Origin: Phialophora verrucosa
Taxonomy: Eukaryota > Ascomycota > Eurotiomycetes > Chaetothyriales > Herpotrichiellaceae
Assembly (NCBI GenBank): GCA_002099365.1
Contig: MSED01000009.1
Span: forward strand, 2,294,001-2,358,000
Reading direction: 5' to 3'
Length of the DNA: 64,000 bases
The position numbers and the translations under genes are program-made. This document shows positions 23,397-36,228 of this stretch, one piece after another. Below the pieces are notes generated by a model. It saw nothing but the letters and a program-made list of their open reading frames with translations, was not told the origin of the DNA and made no database searches. The first letter of the stretch is position 1. The number at the start of each line of letters is the position of its first letter.

Positions 23397-24083
23397 ATGT
23401 CACAAGCTCCATTGAAACTCGTTTTTGGTGCTGCGCGACCACTGCCAAGGTCCCGAGATCCGACGACGTACCTCCGTTTATGTCGAGCATGCAGAGCCCG
23501 CCTCTCGACCAACCGAACTCAGTGCCATAACCTACTGTCCTCGAGTAGACCAACTCCAGATTTTCTATCAATGAGGGTAACCTCGAGACGACACTTCTCT
23601 AGCACATCCGCCACAAGGGCGACTGTTGTCCTCCAGAACCCCCGTACCGATGACGATGGCAACGATATGACCATCACAATATCCGAACGAGCTGCGAAGC
23701 GCTTGAAGCAGATCACATCGGCGCCACCCCAGAAGAATACATTAGCATCGAGTCCGACGTCATCTCAGGAGGCCCATCTGCGAGTCACCGTGACGAGCGG
23801 CGGATGTCACGGCTTTCAATACCTCATGTCCCTCGAGGACGCATCGAAGATTGACAAAGAAGAGGATACGATATTTGAATACACTCCGTCGGAGGGCGAG
23901 TCGAGCAGCTCAGGCAATGACTCGGGCAGGGCAGAAGTTGTGATGGACTCTGCATCCCTCGAGTTGCTGAAAGGCAGCACCATTGATTTCACGCAGGAAT
24001 TGATCGGGAGTCAATTCAAAGTGGTAGGAAATCCAAGAGCAACGAGTAGCTGTGGATGTGGGACAAGTTTCGATATTGAATGA
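23397..24083 (+). CDS. ISA2: Mitochondrial iron-sulfur assembly protein Isa2
   Basis: A-type scaffold needed for [4Fe-4S] maturation in mitochondria. Single exon of 228 residues. Residues 1-75 are rich in Arg, Ser and Ala, as expected for a presequence. The HesB-like domain begins at MTITISERAAKRLKQI (about 91). The three conserved Cys ligands are Cys137 in SGGCHGFQY and Cys219/Cys221 in SSCGCGTSF near the C-terminus. A Ser/Gly-rich insert (about 164-178, GESSSSGNDSG) sits in the middle of the domain, where relatives have a short loop. The C-terminal FDIE is typical. Confidence 0.93.
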   Translation: MSQAPLKLVFGAARPLPRSRDPTTYLRLCRACRARLSTNRTQCHNLLSSSRPTPDFLSMRVTSRRHFSSTSATRATVVLQNPRTDDDGNDMTITISERAAKRLKQITSAPPQKNTLASSPTSSQEAHLRVTVTSGGCHGFQYLMSLEDASKIDKEEDTIFEYTPSEGESSSSGNDSGRAEVVMDSASLELLKGSTIDFTQELIGSQFKVVGNPRATSSCGCGTSFDIE

Positions 24084-25584
24084 CGAGATGCGGCTCCGAA
24101 GAACTGCCTGGATGTTCGATGGAGACGCAAGCAAGTTATATGGCTTTGACAGACAATGGCCAGGTCGTTGCTGACATCTTCCGATGTGTTATCCCATTTT
24201 CGGACGTTCCCTCCGCTCCGCTGCTCGCGGCGTATATTCAATTTTCTGGCCATTTCTGAGTAAGGCAGCTTCGCATGGGGACATCGAACCGTGTACTCCA
24301 TCTGCTTCCTTTGTGAGAATCTTCGCTACTTCTTTCAGGCTTTGTGTGACCCCGCGTTCCTCGTACGCTGGACGTTCTTCGAAGGAAGTCCGACTGCTTT
24401 GGATCCTCTCAAATCCAGCTACGTCGCCCTTTCTTCATCAGTATTCGGATGGACCACTAAAACCCTAGGACCGGTACGGCAAGACTGACCTGCATAGATT
24501 TCAGCTCCATTCTTTCATTGGCCTCAACCTTTTTGGCACAAGTTCCTCCCCCTTGTGGACATAATGACGGCATGGGTGCTCGTCTCCCACAATCCTCCAA
24601 AAGTTTCACAAACAGACCTCGCCTGGCCCTCGCTCAAAAGACAGGCGACATTTCGTCCTCGCCAAATACTTGGCACCCACAGCCTCGTTCTTCGCCCAGA
24701 TGAGATAACATTCACACCGCCCCTTTCATGACCGGCTGTCTTCCGACGGTGAAGGGAGATCGCTTCCTGCAGGTCAGTAACATGCGCCGGCCATCGATTA
24801 TGGGGCTGGCTTTCGCTGGCCGGCACCGGATTGTGGATGGGCATTCTCGCGTTGATCGGGGGGCCTGGGGATTCAAAACCCAATTTATGTGCATTGTATT
24901 TCGTCAAAGCCGAAGAAGCACAGCATTTGTGATGTCGGCGATGCGCAGAGGAGCGTCGACAGAACAGACAAGCGGCACTTCCGAGATGAGCCTCAACGTC
25001 TCAGGGTCTCCGTGTCGTCCTTTGTCCGCTGCCCCCAAGCTCTGGGTGGTGGAAATGATCTGTGCCAGCGAAAATAACGGTGGGCTTAGGGCTGGCTTAA
25101 GTCAACAACTCCACTGGCTACCCGGACCACATGAGAGATATACAGTATCATTTCACAACATGGGATCAGTGGAAAATAAGTAGGACCAAAGGGGCTGCGC
25201 CGATGCTGTGAACACTTGTAATTTTGTACTCTGTTCTTTAAAGAGTCTTACTGCATCAAAGCCGTTGAGCCTGGGTGACTTCATAAGAGCCGTCAAGTGT
25301 CTGCAAGGTCAACGACCACTGTAGCTCTTGTTCAAGTATCTTGGCTGATGCCTTTAGGGCCCTCGGAGAGTTTTACCGCTGCCAAGGCCGGGCAACATTT
25401 GAGCGTGAAGATGATCTCCGCATGACTGCCAGCCGCGCCTGTGTCACCTCCCCTCATCCCAAGAAAGTCCAAAGTGAACGTGAGCTTAAAGTGAAGTTAA
25501 AGGGCACAACTCTTTGACCAACGCTCTGCAGAATTATTTATTCGGCACCAACTCAGACAGCGCTCAGGAGCCACGGTGAGGACC
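24084..25584. other. 1.5-kb region between ISA2 and TOR, no gene seen
   Basis: Frames of 127 residues (minus 24524-24907) and 151 residues (plus 24728-25183) overlap each other and show no domain. The region probably holds the ISA2 3' UTR and a long TOR promoter and leader. Confidence 0.5.
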
Positions 25585-25632
25585 ATGGTCTTGCATCATG
25601 GCGCAGCAAGGCCCGGGTCCCGACCCAAGTGA
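25585..25632 (+). promoter_or_regulatory. Upstream open reading frame overlapping the TOR start codon
   Basis: An ATG in strong context (A at -3, G at +4) opens a 15-codon frame that ends in TGA at 25630-25632. It is out of frame with TOR and runs across the TOR start at 25598. If the leader includes it, ribosomes starting here would bypass the TOR start unless they scan past it. Whether transcription starts upstream is not known from sequence. Confidence 0.45.
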
Positions 25633-28600
25633 ACGAATCTTCACAGATCTGCGCAGCAAGAACGATGAAGTCAAGAACAAGGCGGCAGCAGAGCTGCGCG
25701 ACTTAATAACCTTACTCTCGCGGGGTCAGTCTCATCGCCTCTGGGCTGGATTGAAAAGGTACTAATTACCGTACAGAATGGTCTCCCGAGCGCTTCAGCA
25801 CCTTCTACGACAAAGTCACCACCCGCATCAGTAACCTCATCGTCCAGGCTCCCGATACTAGCGACAAAGTAGGCGGCGTCCTTGCCCTCGACCGACTGAT
25901 CGACTGCGATGCCATCGATCCTGCTCAGAAGGCCTCAAAGTACTCGAACTACTTGCGCGCGGCCTTGAAAAGCAATGACTACAGTGTCCTGGATGTAGCC
26001 GCCCGGGCTCTGGGCCATTTGGCTCGGCCAGGAGGAGCATACACCGCAGAGCTTGTCGAGGCTGAATTGACTTCGGCCTTCGAATGGCTTCAACCCGAGA
26101 CCAAGCAAGAGAGCCGGAAATTGGCAGCTGTGCTACTCATTCGTGAGCTGGCGAAGAACTCCCCTACCCTCGTCTACGGCTTCATCCCGCAGATCTTCGA
26201 CCTGGTCTGGAACGCCTTGCGAGACCCCAAAGACCTAATCCGCCGAGTCGCCGCTCAATCCGTCAGCGCCTGCTTTGGTGTCATGGTTGCAAGAGATGCT
26301 CAATTTCAGAATCATTGGTTTGCCAAAATATACTCCAAAACTCTCGAGGGTTTCCGTCCTAACACGACGGTCGACGAGACTCTCGGTTCACTTTTGATCC
26401 TGAACGAGCTACTGCAGCAAGGCAACATGTTTATGCATGACTTCTACAGAAATGCGTGCGAGATTGTCCTCCGGTTCAAGGACCATCGGGACCCCAGGAT
26501 CCGGACACAAATTGTGCAGGTCATCCCGGTCCTGGCGGAATATGCACCTCTGGAATTCATCAACAACTACCTCCACAAGTTTATGGTCTATCTCCAAGCA
26601 CAGCTGAAGCGGGATAAAGAACGCAATCAAGCCTTCGTTGCAATCGGTCAGATAGCAAATGCAGTCGGTAGTGCTATGGCACAGTACCTTGACGGCATCA
26701 TTCTCTACATCCGAGAATCGCTGAGCGCGAAGACTAAGAATCGAGCCGCGGTCGACGAGGGACCCATGTTCAAGTGCATCAGCATGCTTGCAGGTGCTGT
26801 TGGACAAACACTTAGCAAGTATATGGAAGCCCTCCTTGACCCCATCTTCGCCTGCGGCCTTACGGAACCGATGGAACAAGCACTCGAAGACATGGCGCAC
26901 AACATCCCGCCAATTCGAGCAACAATACAAGATAAGCTTCTGGACCTCCTCAGCTTGATTCTGGTCAGATCTCCCTACCGACCCCTCGGGTGCCCTCCGA
27001 ACAGCATTCCACCACTTCCGTCTTTTGCAAAAGACTACGGTGGGCTGCCTGGCGAGCACAAAGACCATGAAATCACATTAGCTCTCAAGACTCTGGGAAA
27101 ATTCGATTTCTCTGGCCATATTTTGAACGAGTTCGTTAGAGACGTCACGCTCCGTTATGCCACGAACGAAAATCCAGAGATCCGCCGCGCAGCTGCCCTA
27201 ACCTGTTGCCAGTTGTTCATGCTGGACCCCATCCTACACCAGACTAGCAACAATGCCATACAAGTTGTTGGCGAGGTGGTCGACAAGCTCCTGACTGTGG
27301 CTGTTGGAGATCCGGACGCTGATATTCGAGTTACTGTCCTCCGCGCGCTGGACAGGAAATTTGACAAGCACTTGGCTCGCCCGGATAACATACGCTGTCT
27401 CTTCTTGGCTGTCAATGACGAGGTCTTTCCTGTTCGTGAAGCTGCTATTGAAATCATAGGAAGACTAACTACAGTCAACCCAGCTTATGTGTTCCCGCCC
27501 TTGCGGAAGCTGCTCGTCAACCTCCTGACAGGGTTGGGGTATTCGAACACAGCCAAGCAAAAGGAAGAAAGTGCACGCTTGATCAGCTTGTTTGTGTCTA
27601 ATGCCACATCGCTAGTTAGGACCTACGTGGAAGCGATGGTCTCCGCACTCCTGCCTAAAGCCACTGATACGAATCCAGGTGTTGCTTCGACTACGATAAA
27701 GGCACTTGGAGATCTCACCTCCGTTGGTGGGGAGGAAATGGCGCAACACATTCCTGAGCTCATGCCCATCCTTATCGATGCCTTACAAGATCTCGCCTCG
27801 CATGAGAAGCGTGAAGCGGCTATGAAGACACTGAGCTCTCTTGCCATCAACTCGCAGTATGTGATCGACCCATACCTGGATTACCCTGAACTGCTTGGAA
27901 TCCTCATCAACATCATCAAGACAGAAGCGCATGAAGAGCTGAGGACGGATGCCATCAAATTGGTTGGCGTATTGGGTGCTTTGGACCCTTACAAGTATCA
28001 ACAGCTCAGCGAATCCGTTGCAGAAAAGCAAAGCAAGGCAGAGACACAACCCATCTCGGATGTCGCGTTGATTATGCAAGGCTTGACGCCATCGAACGAA
28101 GAATACTATCCGACGGTCGTCATCAACACGCTCATGCAGGCCATACTCGCAGATCACACCCTTGTTCAGTACCACAGCGCTGTGATTGACGCCGTGGTGA
28201 CCATCTTCAAGACTATTGGTATGAAGTGTGTACCTTTCCTGGGTCAGATCATTCCAGGCTTTCTCAACGTTATCCGCAGCTCACCCCCGCCTCGTCTCGA
28301 GTCCTATTTCAATCAACTTGCAGTCCTCGTCAACATAGTTCGACAGCATATTCGAGCTTTCTTGCCCGACATCATCGAGGTGATTAGAGAGTTCTGGAAT
28401 GTGTCCAGGCAGGTTCAATCTACCATCCTGTCCCTGATCGAGGCGATCTCCAAGTCCCTGGAAGGAGAATTCCGTCGCTACCTCGCTGGCCTTCTACCGC
28501 TTATGCTCGGAGTGATTGAGAACGACTCAGATCTTAGAAGAGAGGCATCAATCCGGATCCTGCATACCTTCTTGGTCTTTGGCTCCAGTGGCGAAGAGTA

Positions 28601-31600
28601 CATGCACATGATCATACCTGCCGTTGTCGGGATTTTCGAAAACCCGGCAGCACCTCCGAATGCTCGTCGTGCGGCTATTGATACACTAGGCAAACTGTCC
28701 CGGACCGTCAATGTCTCAGACTTTGCGTCGCTAATGATTCATCCACTTTCAAAGATCTTGTCTTCGCCCGAAAAGGTCGTCACGAACTCTTCCGAACGGT
28801 CGCTGAAGTCTGCTGCGCTAGATTGCATATGTGCCCTGATATATCATTTGGGGCAGGACTTCGTCCACTATCTGCCTCTTGTCGAAAGATCCACGAAAGC
28901 AGGCCAGATAAACTCCGACAGGTTCCAAAAACTGATAGAGAACTTCAAATCTGGCAAGGCCCTGCCTGTAGATTTCTATCCGGAAGAACAGTATGGATCA
29001 ACTGCAGAGGAGACGACTTATGCCAATATCACATCTATGAGGCTCCCGGTCAATCAGCAGCACTTGAAGAACGCATGGGACACGTCCCAGAAGTCAACGA
29101 AAGAGGATTGGCAGGAATGGATGCGACGATTTAGTGTCGAGCTGCTCAAGGAATCCCCTTCGCATGCGTTGAGGGCTTGCGCAAGTCTGGCCGGTGTGTA
29201 TCAACCACTGGCCAAAGACCTGTTCAACTCTGCATTCGTGTCATGTTGGACTGAACTCTATGATCAGTATCAAGAAGAGCTAATCCGATCGATTGAGAAG
29301 GCTCTGACGTCCCCACACATCCCGCCAGATATCTTACAGACGTTGCTCAACTTGGCCGAGTTTATGGAGCATGACGACAAGTCCTTACCTATTGATATTC
29401 GGACCCTTGGTCGATTTGCAGCCAAGTGTCATGCATTCGCCAAAGCTTTGCACTACAAGGAACTCGAGTTTGAACAAGATCAAAACAGTCAGAGTGTAGA
29501 GGCCTTGATCAGCATCAACAACCAGCTTCAACAATCCGACGCTGCTATTGGCATACTGCGAAGAGCACAGGTCTTCGGCGAAGTCGAACTAAAGGAGGCC
29601 TGGTTTGAGAAGTTGCAAAGATGGGAAGAAGCTCTTTCAGCCTATCAAAAACGCGAAAAGATCGAGCCGGAGAACTTTGACATCGTTATGGGTAAGATGA
29701 GATGTCTGCACGCTCTAGGCGAATGGAAAATTCTGTCCGAAATCGCACAAGAACACTGGAACAGTGCTTCAACAGAAAATCGGAAGAACATGTCTGCTCT
29801 TGCTGCAGCTGCAGCTTGGGGCAGAGGCGAGTGGGATCTCATGGACAATTACATCAGTGTCATGAAAGCAAGTTCACCGGACAGGGCGTTCTTTGGCGCG
29901 ATCTTGGCCATTCAGCGCAACAATTTTGCGGACGCTCAAACATTTATTGTCCGGGCCCGCGACGGCGTCAACTCCGAAATAACTGCGACAATCGGGGAGT
30001 CTTACAACCGCGCATACAGCGTCGTGGTCCGAACGCAAATGCTCGCGGAACTCGAAGAGATCATCGCCTACAAACAAAGTGAGGGCAATTCGGAGAAGCA
30101 GGAATCACTAAAGATGCTCTGGAACAAGAGACTTCTCGGATGCCAATCCAATGTTGAAGTTTGGCAACGAATGCTCAAGGTACGGGCGCTTGTCCTACAA
30201 CCGACGGATAACGCAGACATCTGGATCAAATTCGCCAATTTGTGTCGCAAGTCAGAACGCATTGGTCTAGCAGAAAGGTCACTGTCATCCTTGGGAGGTG
30301 GAGGCAACCTTGCCGCCAACCTTGTAGATGCACCACCAACTGTGGCTTACGCTCGCCTCAAATTCACTTGGGCTACCGGTCACCAAGAAACGGCACTGAC
30401 CGCACTACGTGATTTCACAACACGACTTGCCGATGACTTTCAACAGACTAATACTGCTTTGGCAAATGGTGTCCACAATGACAGACTGAACAACCTGAAT
30501 GGCCTTGACATGAATGGACACGATCTGCTCGCTCAAAGAAAGAAGCACGAGGAGCTGGAGAAATATTCGAAACTACTGGGGAAGTGCTACCTCCGACAAG
30601 GAGAATGGCAATCGTTCCTGCTCAGGGGCGATTGGACGAGTCCCCGGGCTCAAGACGCTGTGAGAGACATCCTCAACTCGTATCAACTTGCCACTCAATA
30701 CAACGAGACTTGGTACAAAGCATGGCATGCCTACGCCCTCGCAAACTTTGAAGTCGTCACGTCGATGGCATCTCACACCGACCAAGAAAAGGTTCGCAGC
30801 CTTCCGGAACAAGCAATCAAGAGCCACGTCGTTCCTGCTATCGCTGGATTCTTCAGGTCCATAGCGCTTTCGAAGACAAGCTCGCTGCAAGACACCCTCA
30901 GACTATTGACACTATGGTTTGCGCATGGTGGACACAGCGAAGTGAATCAAGTCGTGATCGAGGGGTTTACATCTGTCAGCATAGACACCTGGCTGGAAGT
31001 CATACCTCAATTGATCGCCAGAATCAACCAACCGAATGTTAGGGTCCGGGCTGCCGTGCATAGACTGTTAGCGGAAGTTGGCAAAGCACACCCTCAAGCA
31101 CTTGTCTATCCCTTGACAGTGGCAATGAAATCATCAGTCGCGCGAAGGGCCAACTCTGCAACTCAAATCATGGACACAATGAAAGGACATAGCCTCAGAC
31201 TTGTCGAGCAAGCAGATTTGGTGAGTCATGAGCTCATCCGAGTCGCTGTGCTCTGGCATGAACTTTGGCACGAAGGATTGGAAGAAGCATCCCGCTTGTA
31301 CTTCGGCGACGGTAATGTGGAAGGAATGCTGGCCACGCTGGCGCCTCTTCATGAGCTTCTTGATCGCGGTGCTGAAACTCTGAGAGAGGTCTCATTTGCT
31401 CAGGCTTTTGGCCACGACCTTGCCGAGGCCAGGGCTTTCTGCAACGCTTTCCGTCGCTCCAAGGAGATCGGTGACCTTAACCAAGCGTGGGACTTATACT
31501 ACGCCGTGTTCCGCAAGATCGCGCGACAGCTCCCACAGTTGATGAGCCTTGATCTCAAGTACGTTTCGCCACGTCTCAAGGATGCGCACGATCTCGATTT

Positions 31601-33143
31601 AGCCGTCCCAGGCACCTATCAATCTGGCAAGCCTATTACCAAGATTGTGAGCTTCGATCACGTACTGACAGTGATTCCATCGAAACAACGACCTCGAAAG
31701 ATGACATTGAAGGGCTCGGACGGTGTATCCTACGCTTACCTGCTGAAGGGCCACGAAGATATCCGACAAGATGAGCGTGTGATGCAGCTATTTGGCCTTG
31801 TCAACACTCTCCTCAATAATGACACCGAGTCGTTCAAGCGACATCTCAACATTCAGCGCTTCCCAGCGATTCCTCTATCTCAGAACTCTGGACTCCTTGG
31901 ATGGGTGCCGAATTCGGATACTCTTCACAACTTGGTGAAGGACTACCGTGAGACCCGGCGTATCTTGCTCAACATCGAGCATAGGATCATGCTGCAAATG
32001 GCGCCAGATTACGATAATCTTACGCTCATGCAAAAGGTAGAGGTATTTGGCTACGCCATGGACAACACCACTGGCAAGGACCTCTACCGTGTGCTTTGGC
32101 TCAAGTCAAAGAGTTCTGAAGCCTGGCTTGACCGCCGGACGAACTACACCCGTTCACTTGCAGTCATGTCCATGGTGGGCTATATTCTCGGTCTAGGCGA
32201 TCGCCACCCATCAAATCTCATGCTCGACCGAATTACTGGCAAAATAATCCATATCGATTTCGGTGACTGCTTCGAGGTGGCTATGCATCGAGAGAAATAT
32301 CCAGAAAGGGTCCCCTTCCGACTCACCCGCATGCTCACCTTCGCCATGGAAGTCAGCAACATCGAGGGTTCGTTCCGCATCACCTGCGAAAACGTCATGC
32401 GCGTCATTCGCGAGAACAAGGAGTCTCTCCTCGCCGTCCTTGAAGCCTTCATTCATGATCCTCTGCTGAATTGGCGTCTGAACACACGGGAATCCCCGCC
32501 ACGACCACATTTCCGCTCTGAGCGACGACAAAGCATCATCGACGCACCAGGCGCGCAGCACGAAGACTACGACCGCAGCCCAATGGAGAACGTGCACAAT
32601 CCCGCTGCAATGGCACAAGGCACGAGTCACGTCGGCGCGCCACCAGGCCGCCGCCCCCGGAGAAGCAGTATCCTCGACCCTGCCATGGGTGGGGGCAGTG
32701 TCCTCGATAAAATCATCGATTCAAACAATACCGCCGCACAAGAAGCCAAGGAAGTCCAAAACGCTCGCGCGCTTCAGGTCTTGGCCAGAGTCAAGGAGAA
32801 ACTCACAGGTCGTGACTTCAAACCTGCTGCTCCAGGCACGCCGTCCTACGCCGCGACGCACTCTTTACGCGCTGATCTCAACGGTTTAGGCCTAGAGTCT
32901 CTCATGAACGGTAGTAATGGCGCCGTGAATAATGTTACCAACGGCGCGATTGACCCGCGACACGGCATGGATGACCTGGGACACATGAAGCAGAGGGAGG
33001 TCATTGCAGGCACTGCGCCCGAGACGACGATGGCAGGCATCGGTGGGCTTGGCGTTAGTGAGCAAGTCGACCGGTTAATTCTGCAAGCCACGAACGTGGA
33101 GAATTTGTGTCAACATTACATCGGGTGGTGCTCGTTCTGGTAG
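25598..33143 (+). CDS. TOR: TOR serine/threonine kinase (phosphatidylinositol-kinase-related)
   Basis: Catalytic subunit of TOR complexes, coupling nutrient state to growth. Two exons, 25598-25724 and 25777-33143, have a 52-nt intron (GTCAGT...TACAG) that restores LLSRE-WSPERF; the protein is 2,497 residues. In order there are HEAT repeats (about 60-1240), a FAT domain (about 1244-1850) and an FRB domain (about 1860-1975). The FRB keeps the Ser of EEASRLYFGDGN that governs rapamycin-FKBP12 binding. The kinase (about 2000-2270) has catalytic loop GDRHPSN (Asp2184, His2186, Asn2189) and DFG Asp2203. The C-terminal FATC domain ends CQHYIGWCSFW. Between kinase and FATC there is a long tail, including a Gly/Asn-rich insert just after EKLTGRDFK. 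The second exon is uninterrupted for over 7 kb. Confidence 0.97.
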
Positions 33144-34520
33144 GTGGAGTGAAGAAGGGCTTATTTCCAGGGGAAGGAGGGTGGATGCTCAGTTGCGGTT
33201 GCCATGCCATAGCGAAATGGTGCTCGCTCTCGGGCCTGTACTTGTACATCGTGTTCCCAACTGGCGAACTTTCTTCTTGCTGTTCTTGGAGGAGGAGCTG
33301 GTGATAGAACGGAACAAGTACGGAAGAACATGAAGGGCCTGGCTCTTAGTTCTCACGTGGAATGGGCCAGGGTCAGAGCCAGCATAGCAGCGCTTCGTCT
33401 TGATGACTATTATGGGAAAGCTTAGCACGGCTTCCAGGAGCACAATTCCAAGGCTTTTCATGAAGTCAAATTAGCAGGACCAGGAATACAGATCGTTGCC
33501 CGATACCAGGCCATCTTCCTCACCATTCGTAGGGAGTTCCACGTACCCAAGTACTGGTCGTACGTCTCCACGAGATCTAAAATTGGTGATGGAGAAAATG
33601 TGATGTACCTGGCGTGGTGAGGCCGGCTTAGCGCATCGCAGTGCTACGCAATGCTGACATGGCAGGAAACATTGATACACATAGCAAGCGCTTGACTTGT
33701 AAGGCGCTTCGAGCCAGCAGGGTGAATCACGATTCTTTCATTGTGCGAGACTTCAGTGGAAAAGAGGCAGGCAGAAGGAACTGCATCAAGGCCTGTGATT
33801 CAAGAATTTCATGGTTGTTCTTCAGAATCAAGGCGGAGAAAACAGGTTAACAATTTACCAAGTTAGCCGCAAAAGACGAACAATGAAGTGCCCGCCCATG
33901 TGCATCTTGTCACACAAGCCAAAAGTTTGTGAATTATATCATTTCCAGCTACTTGTGAGCTGGCTTTGACTTCTCAAAGCCGGAGATCGACCATGGCAAT
34001 GAAGAGCACCAGGCAAAGTCTTTTCCTCCGTGGGATCGATTGTTGGATAATTCAACACAAAGGCACCACAAATGATTGCTCATTTTCTGGGTTTGACAAT
34101 CACAGATATCGAACATCGTTTTCATACCTCCATCCCGTTGATTCTGTGGCATAAGTGGCCAAGAGCAGAGACAAACCAAACAGTGTTTATGCCCGCCCCA
34201 GACAACGACTACCGTTGACGAGGGAGTTGGCAACCGTTGTCATTCTATCTCATAGACGCGCTAGCAGGACCGTCGAACCGTGAATGCGAGATGACGCCAC
34301 GGCGAGGCCACGATCCTTCAGTTAATATCAAAAACCCGCTCGTGACAACATCATCGACTTCGATCTCGCTTCTGCCCCTCCGAGTTTCGTCCTCTCCAAG
34401 GAGCTCAAGGTACCGCCAAACTCTGCCCTGTTGACGTTCTGAAAAGCTAAACGCAATCACAAAGAACGATAACCGCGCGTCGCACAGAACCCATATCACC
34501 ATCACCATCACCGCCGCGGC
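33144..34520. other. 1.4-kb intergenic region, no gene seen
   Basis: This lies between TOR and a small hypothetical gene. It is AT-richer than its flanks, with short frames only (for example minus 33949-34233) and no RNA gene found by eye. Confidence 0.5.
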
Positions 34521-34970
34521 ATGACATCTTCTAAAAGCATCACTGGCGAGCTCGCCTTCCGACCCGCTGAGAAGCCCGTCGGCAATGCCCACCCCGCTGT
34601 CACGGTCCCTGAGCATAAGACTGGTGATCCTGTTCCCAAAAACGTTGAGGAGGCTGACAAAGTCCCCACTGTTTCAAAGACCAAGAGGAAGCGAGAGAAT
34701 GGGGTCATCGCAGGTCCCTCTACTGTTGTCAGAGTCCCCAAGGAGGAGAGAAATTGGGCCATAAAGCTGGTGGACACCAAGTCATTGATCATTGAGACGG
34801 TGTATGAGGACGGCAAAGGGTTCAAGGCCACGACTACCAGTGACGGCACTACCTATGAAATTAACACTGTCCGACAGGAGGAGGTTGCTCGGGAGGAAAT
34901 GGAACAGGCGCGTGGATACCTGGAGGCCAATCGGAGTGTGAAGCCGCTAGAGACGAGGGAGCCAGAGTGA
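34521..34970 (+). CDS. Hypothetical protein, 149 residues
   Basis: Single exon starting at an ATG just after a CAT/CAC-rich leader with a GCGGC box. The protein is hydrophilic. It has a Pro/Lys-rich N-terminal half with a basic KTKRKREN cluster (about residue 54, a possible nuclear signal). A compact region follows, NWAIKLVDTKSLIIETVYEDGKGFKATTTSDGTTYEINTV in character (two short beta-like segments), and then a Glu-rich helix. No family is recognised. Codon use and the structured second half make it more likely real than chance. Confidence 0.5.
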   Translation: MTSSKSITGELAFRPAEKPVGNAHPAVTVPEHKTGDPVPKNVEEADKVPTVSKTKRKRENGVIAGPSTVVRVPKEERNWAIKLVDTKSLIIETVYEDGKGFKATTTSDGTTYEINTVRQEEVAREEMEQARGYLEANRSVKPLETREPE

Positions 34971-35751
34971 AGTCCATACCGTTGTTGTTCAGATGAAGAA
35001 GAGTGAAGAGCAAAGAGTGAAGATTGGAGCGTCAAGTCTCGCTCATGGCATACGGTGACGAAGCAGGTTCGTCCGCCTCTTGTGAGGAGTTCTAATGGAC
35101 TCAGACTTTGCAACAAAGTCGGCGGAGCTCGAATCACGGAGATGAGGAATTGAGCTTTTGTGCAGGGGCAGTGTGCTCGAAGTGAAGATGTAAGGCCGCT
35201 GCGCGAGATGGCATTCAGACAAGACAGATAGACAGAGCTGAATGCATGAACGGAGCAGAGACGGTTGGAACAGCAAGGCAAGCAGCAGCAACGTCCAACT
35301 GGACTCAGCCAACTATGAAATTGGCGATGAAAATGATGCCTTCCGCGCTCTTTGACTTCTCGATCCTATTTCAAATCCAGCGTAATAGGCGGCCGCCATA
35401 ATAATAACGCACAGGTATGGCCAACGGCAGACCTGTCCAGCTGTCTATCTTGAGCGAGAGCCAATGATACAGGAAAGGAGGCCTCTGACATGTTGGATTG
35501 TCGGCAGGTGAGAGCATAGACCTATTAATTGCAGTTCCGGCGGCCGTCTTTGGAGACAAGGCCGACGTCAAGTTTTATCAAAGGCCGGGTTCGTTGTCTG
35601 AGTGAGGTCCCGCAGGCGAAGCGGGAGCCCAGGTTTTGGTTGAATATGATACTGCGAGGAAACATTCGAGATGTCCCGTCGACAACCCTGCACTGCTCAT
35701 GTATTGCTTGTCGAGTCCACCGATCCCGCCACACGCGACCTCGTATAGAAG
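34971..35751. other. Intergenic region, no gene seen
   Basis: 781 nt between the small hypothetical gene and the RidA-like gene. The minus-strand frame at 34853-35281 is Ser/Leu/Cys-rich and antisense to the hypothetical gene; it is not supported. Confidence 0.45.
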
Positions 35752-36228
35752 TCAAACGTCTTCCTTGTAAGCAGCTTGAACTTGAATCTCGATCAAGCAC
35801 TTTGGTGGGAACAATGCTGCAACACAAATTGCCGCCCACGCTGGCTTGTTGTCGCCTTTGCCGAAATACTTTCTAGCACTTGCTGCAATCGCCAGTTGAT
35901 CTTCCTGCGACACGACGCCAACATGAAACGATGTCATGTTGTAGACGCCCGCCCACAGTTCTTCGGGACCGAGGTGTGGAGACGCAGCAGCCAGGGCCCG
36001 CTCAACATTGTACATCGCCACGTCGAATTGCTGTGCATGGCCACCTTCGAATTGCGAGCCGTCCGCGCCATCGGGTGTAAAGGGCGAGTAGTCGGCGGAT
36101 TCACCTATCTGACCGCCCACGGCCACGATACGCGCACCTTTGACCTTGAAAGAAGAGGAGCTGCTGCAGTGGAAGACGTCTCCGAGGATGTCAGCCCCGG
36201 GGTAAAAGTGGCTCTTGACGAACGCCAT
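35752..36228 (-). CDS. RidA/YjgF/UK114-like protein
   Basis: Single exon of 158 residues. It has family blocks IVAVGGQIGES (strand and turn), QQFDVAMYNVERALAAA (the long helix after QFDVA) and the C-terminal strand LIEIQVQAAY. True RidA proteins deaminate reactive enamine/imine intermediates released by PLP enzymes and keep an active-site Arg in an R-x-C/V-E/Q context. Here the C-terminal stretch reads ALFPPKCLIEIQ, without that Arg, so deaminase activity is doubtful and it may belong to the diverse YjgF-like group often found in fungal metabolic clusters. It lies at the left edge of the accessory gene group. Confidence 0.8.
   Translation of the reverse strand: MAFVKSHFYPGADILGDVFHCSSSSSFKVKGARIVAVGGQIGESADYSPFTPDGADGSQFEGGHAQQFDVAMYNVERALAAASPHLGPEELWAGVYNMTSFHVGVVSQEDQLAIAASARKYFGKGDNKPAWAAICVAALFPPKCLIEIQVQAAYKEDV

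Noticed and set aside
24524..25183. Two overlapping frames (127 and 151 residues) upstream of TOR
   Set aside because: They overlap on opposite strands, lack domains and sit in a long promoter region.
28823..29134. Frames inside TOR on both strands (for example 28823-29134 plus, 26409-27068 minus)
   Set aside because: They lie within the uninterrupted TOR exon whose protein matches the family end to end.
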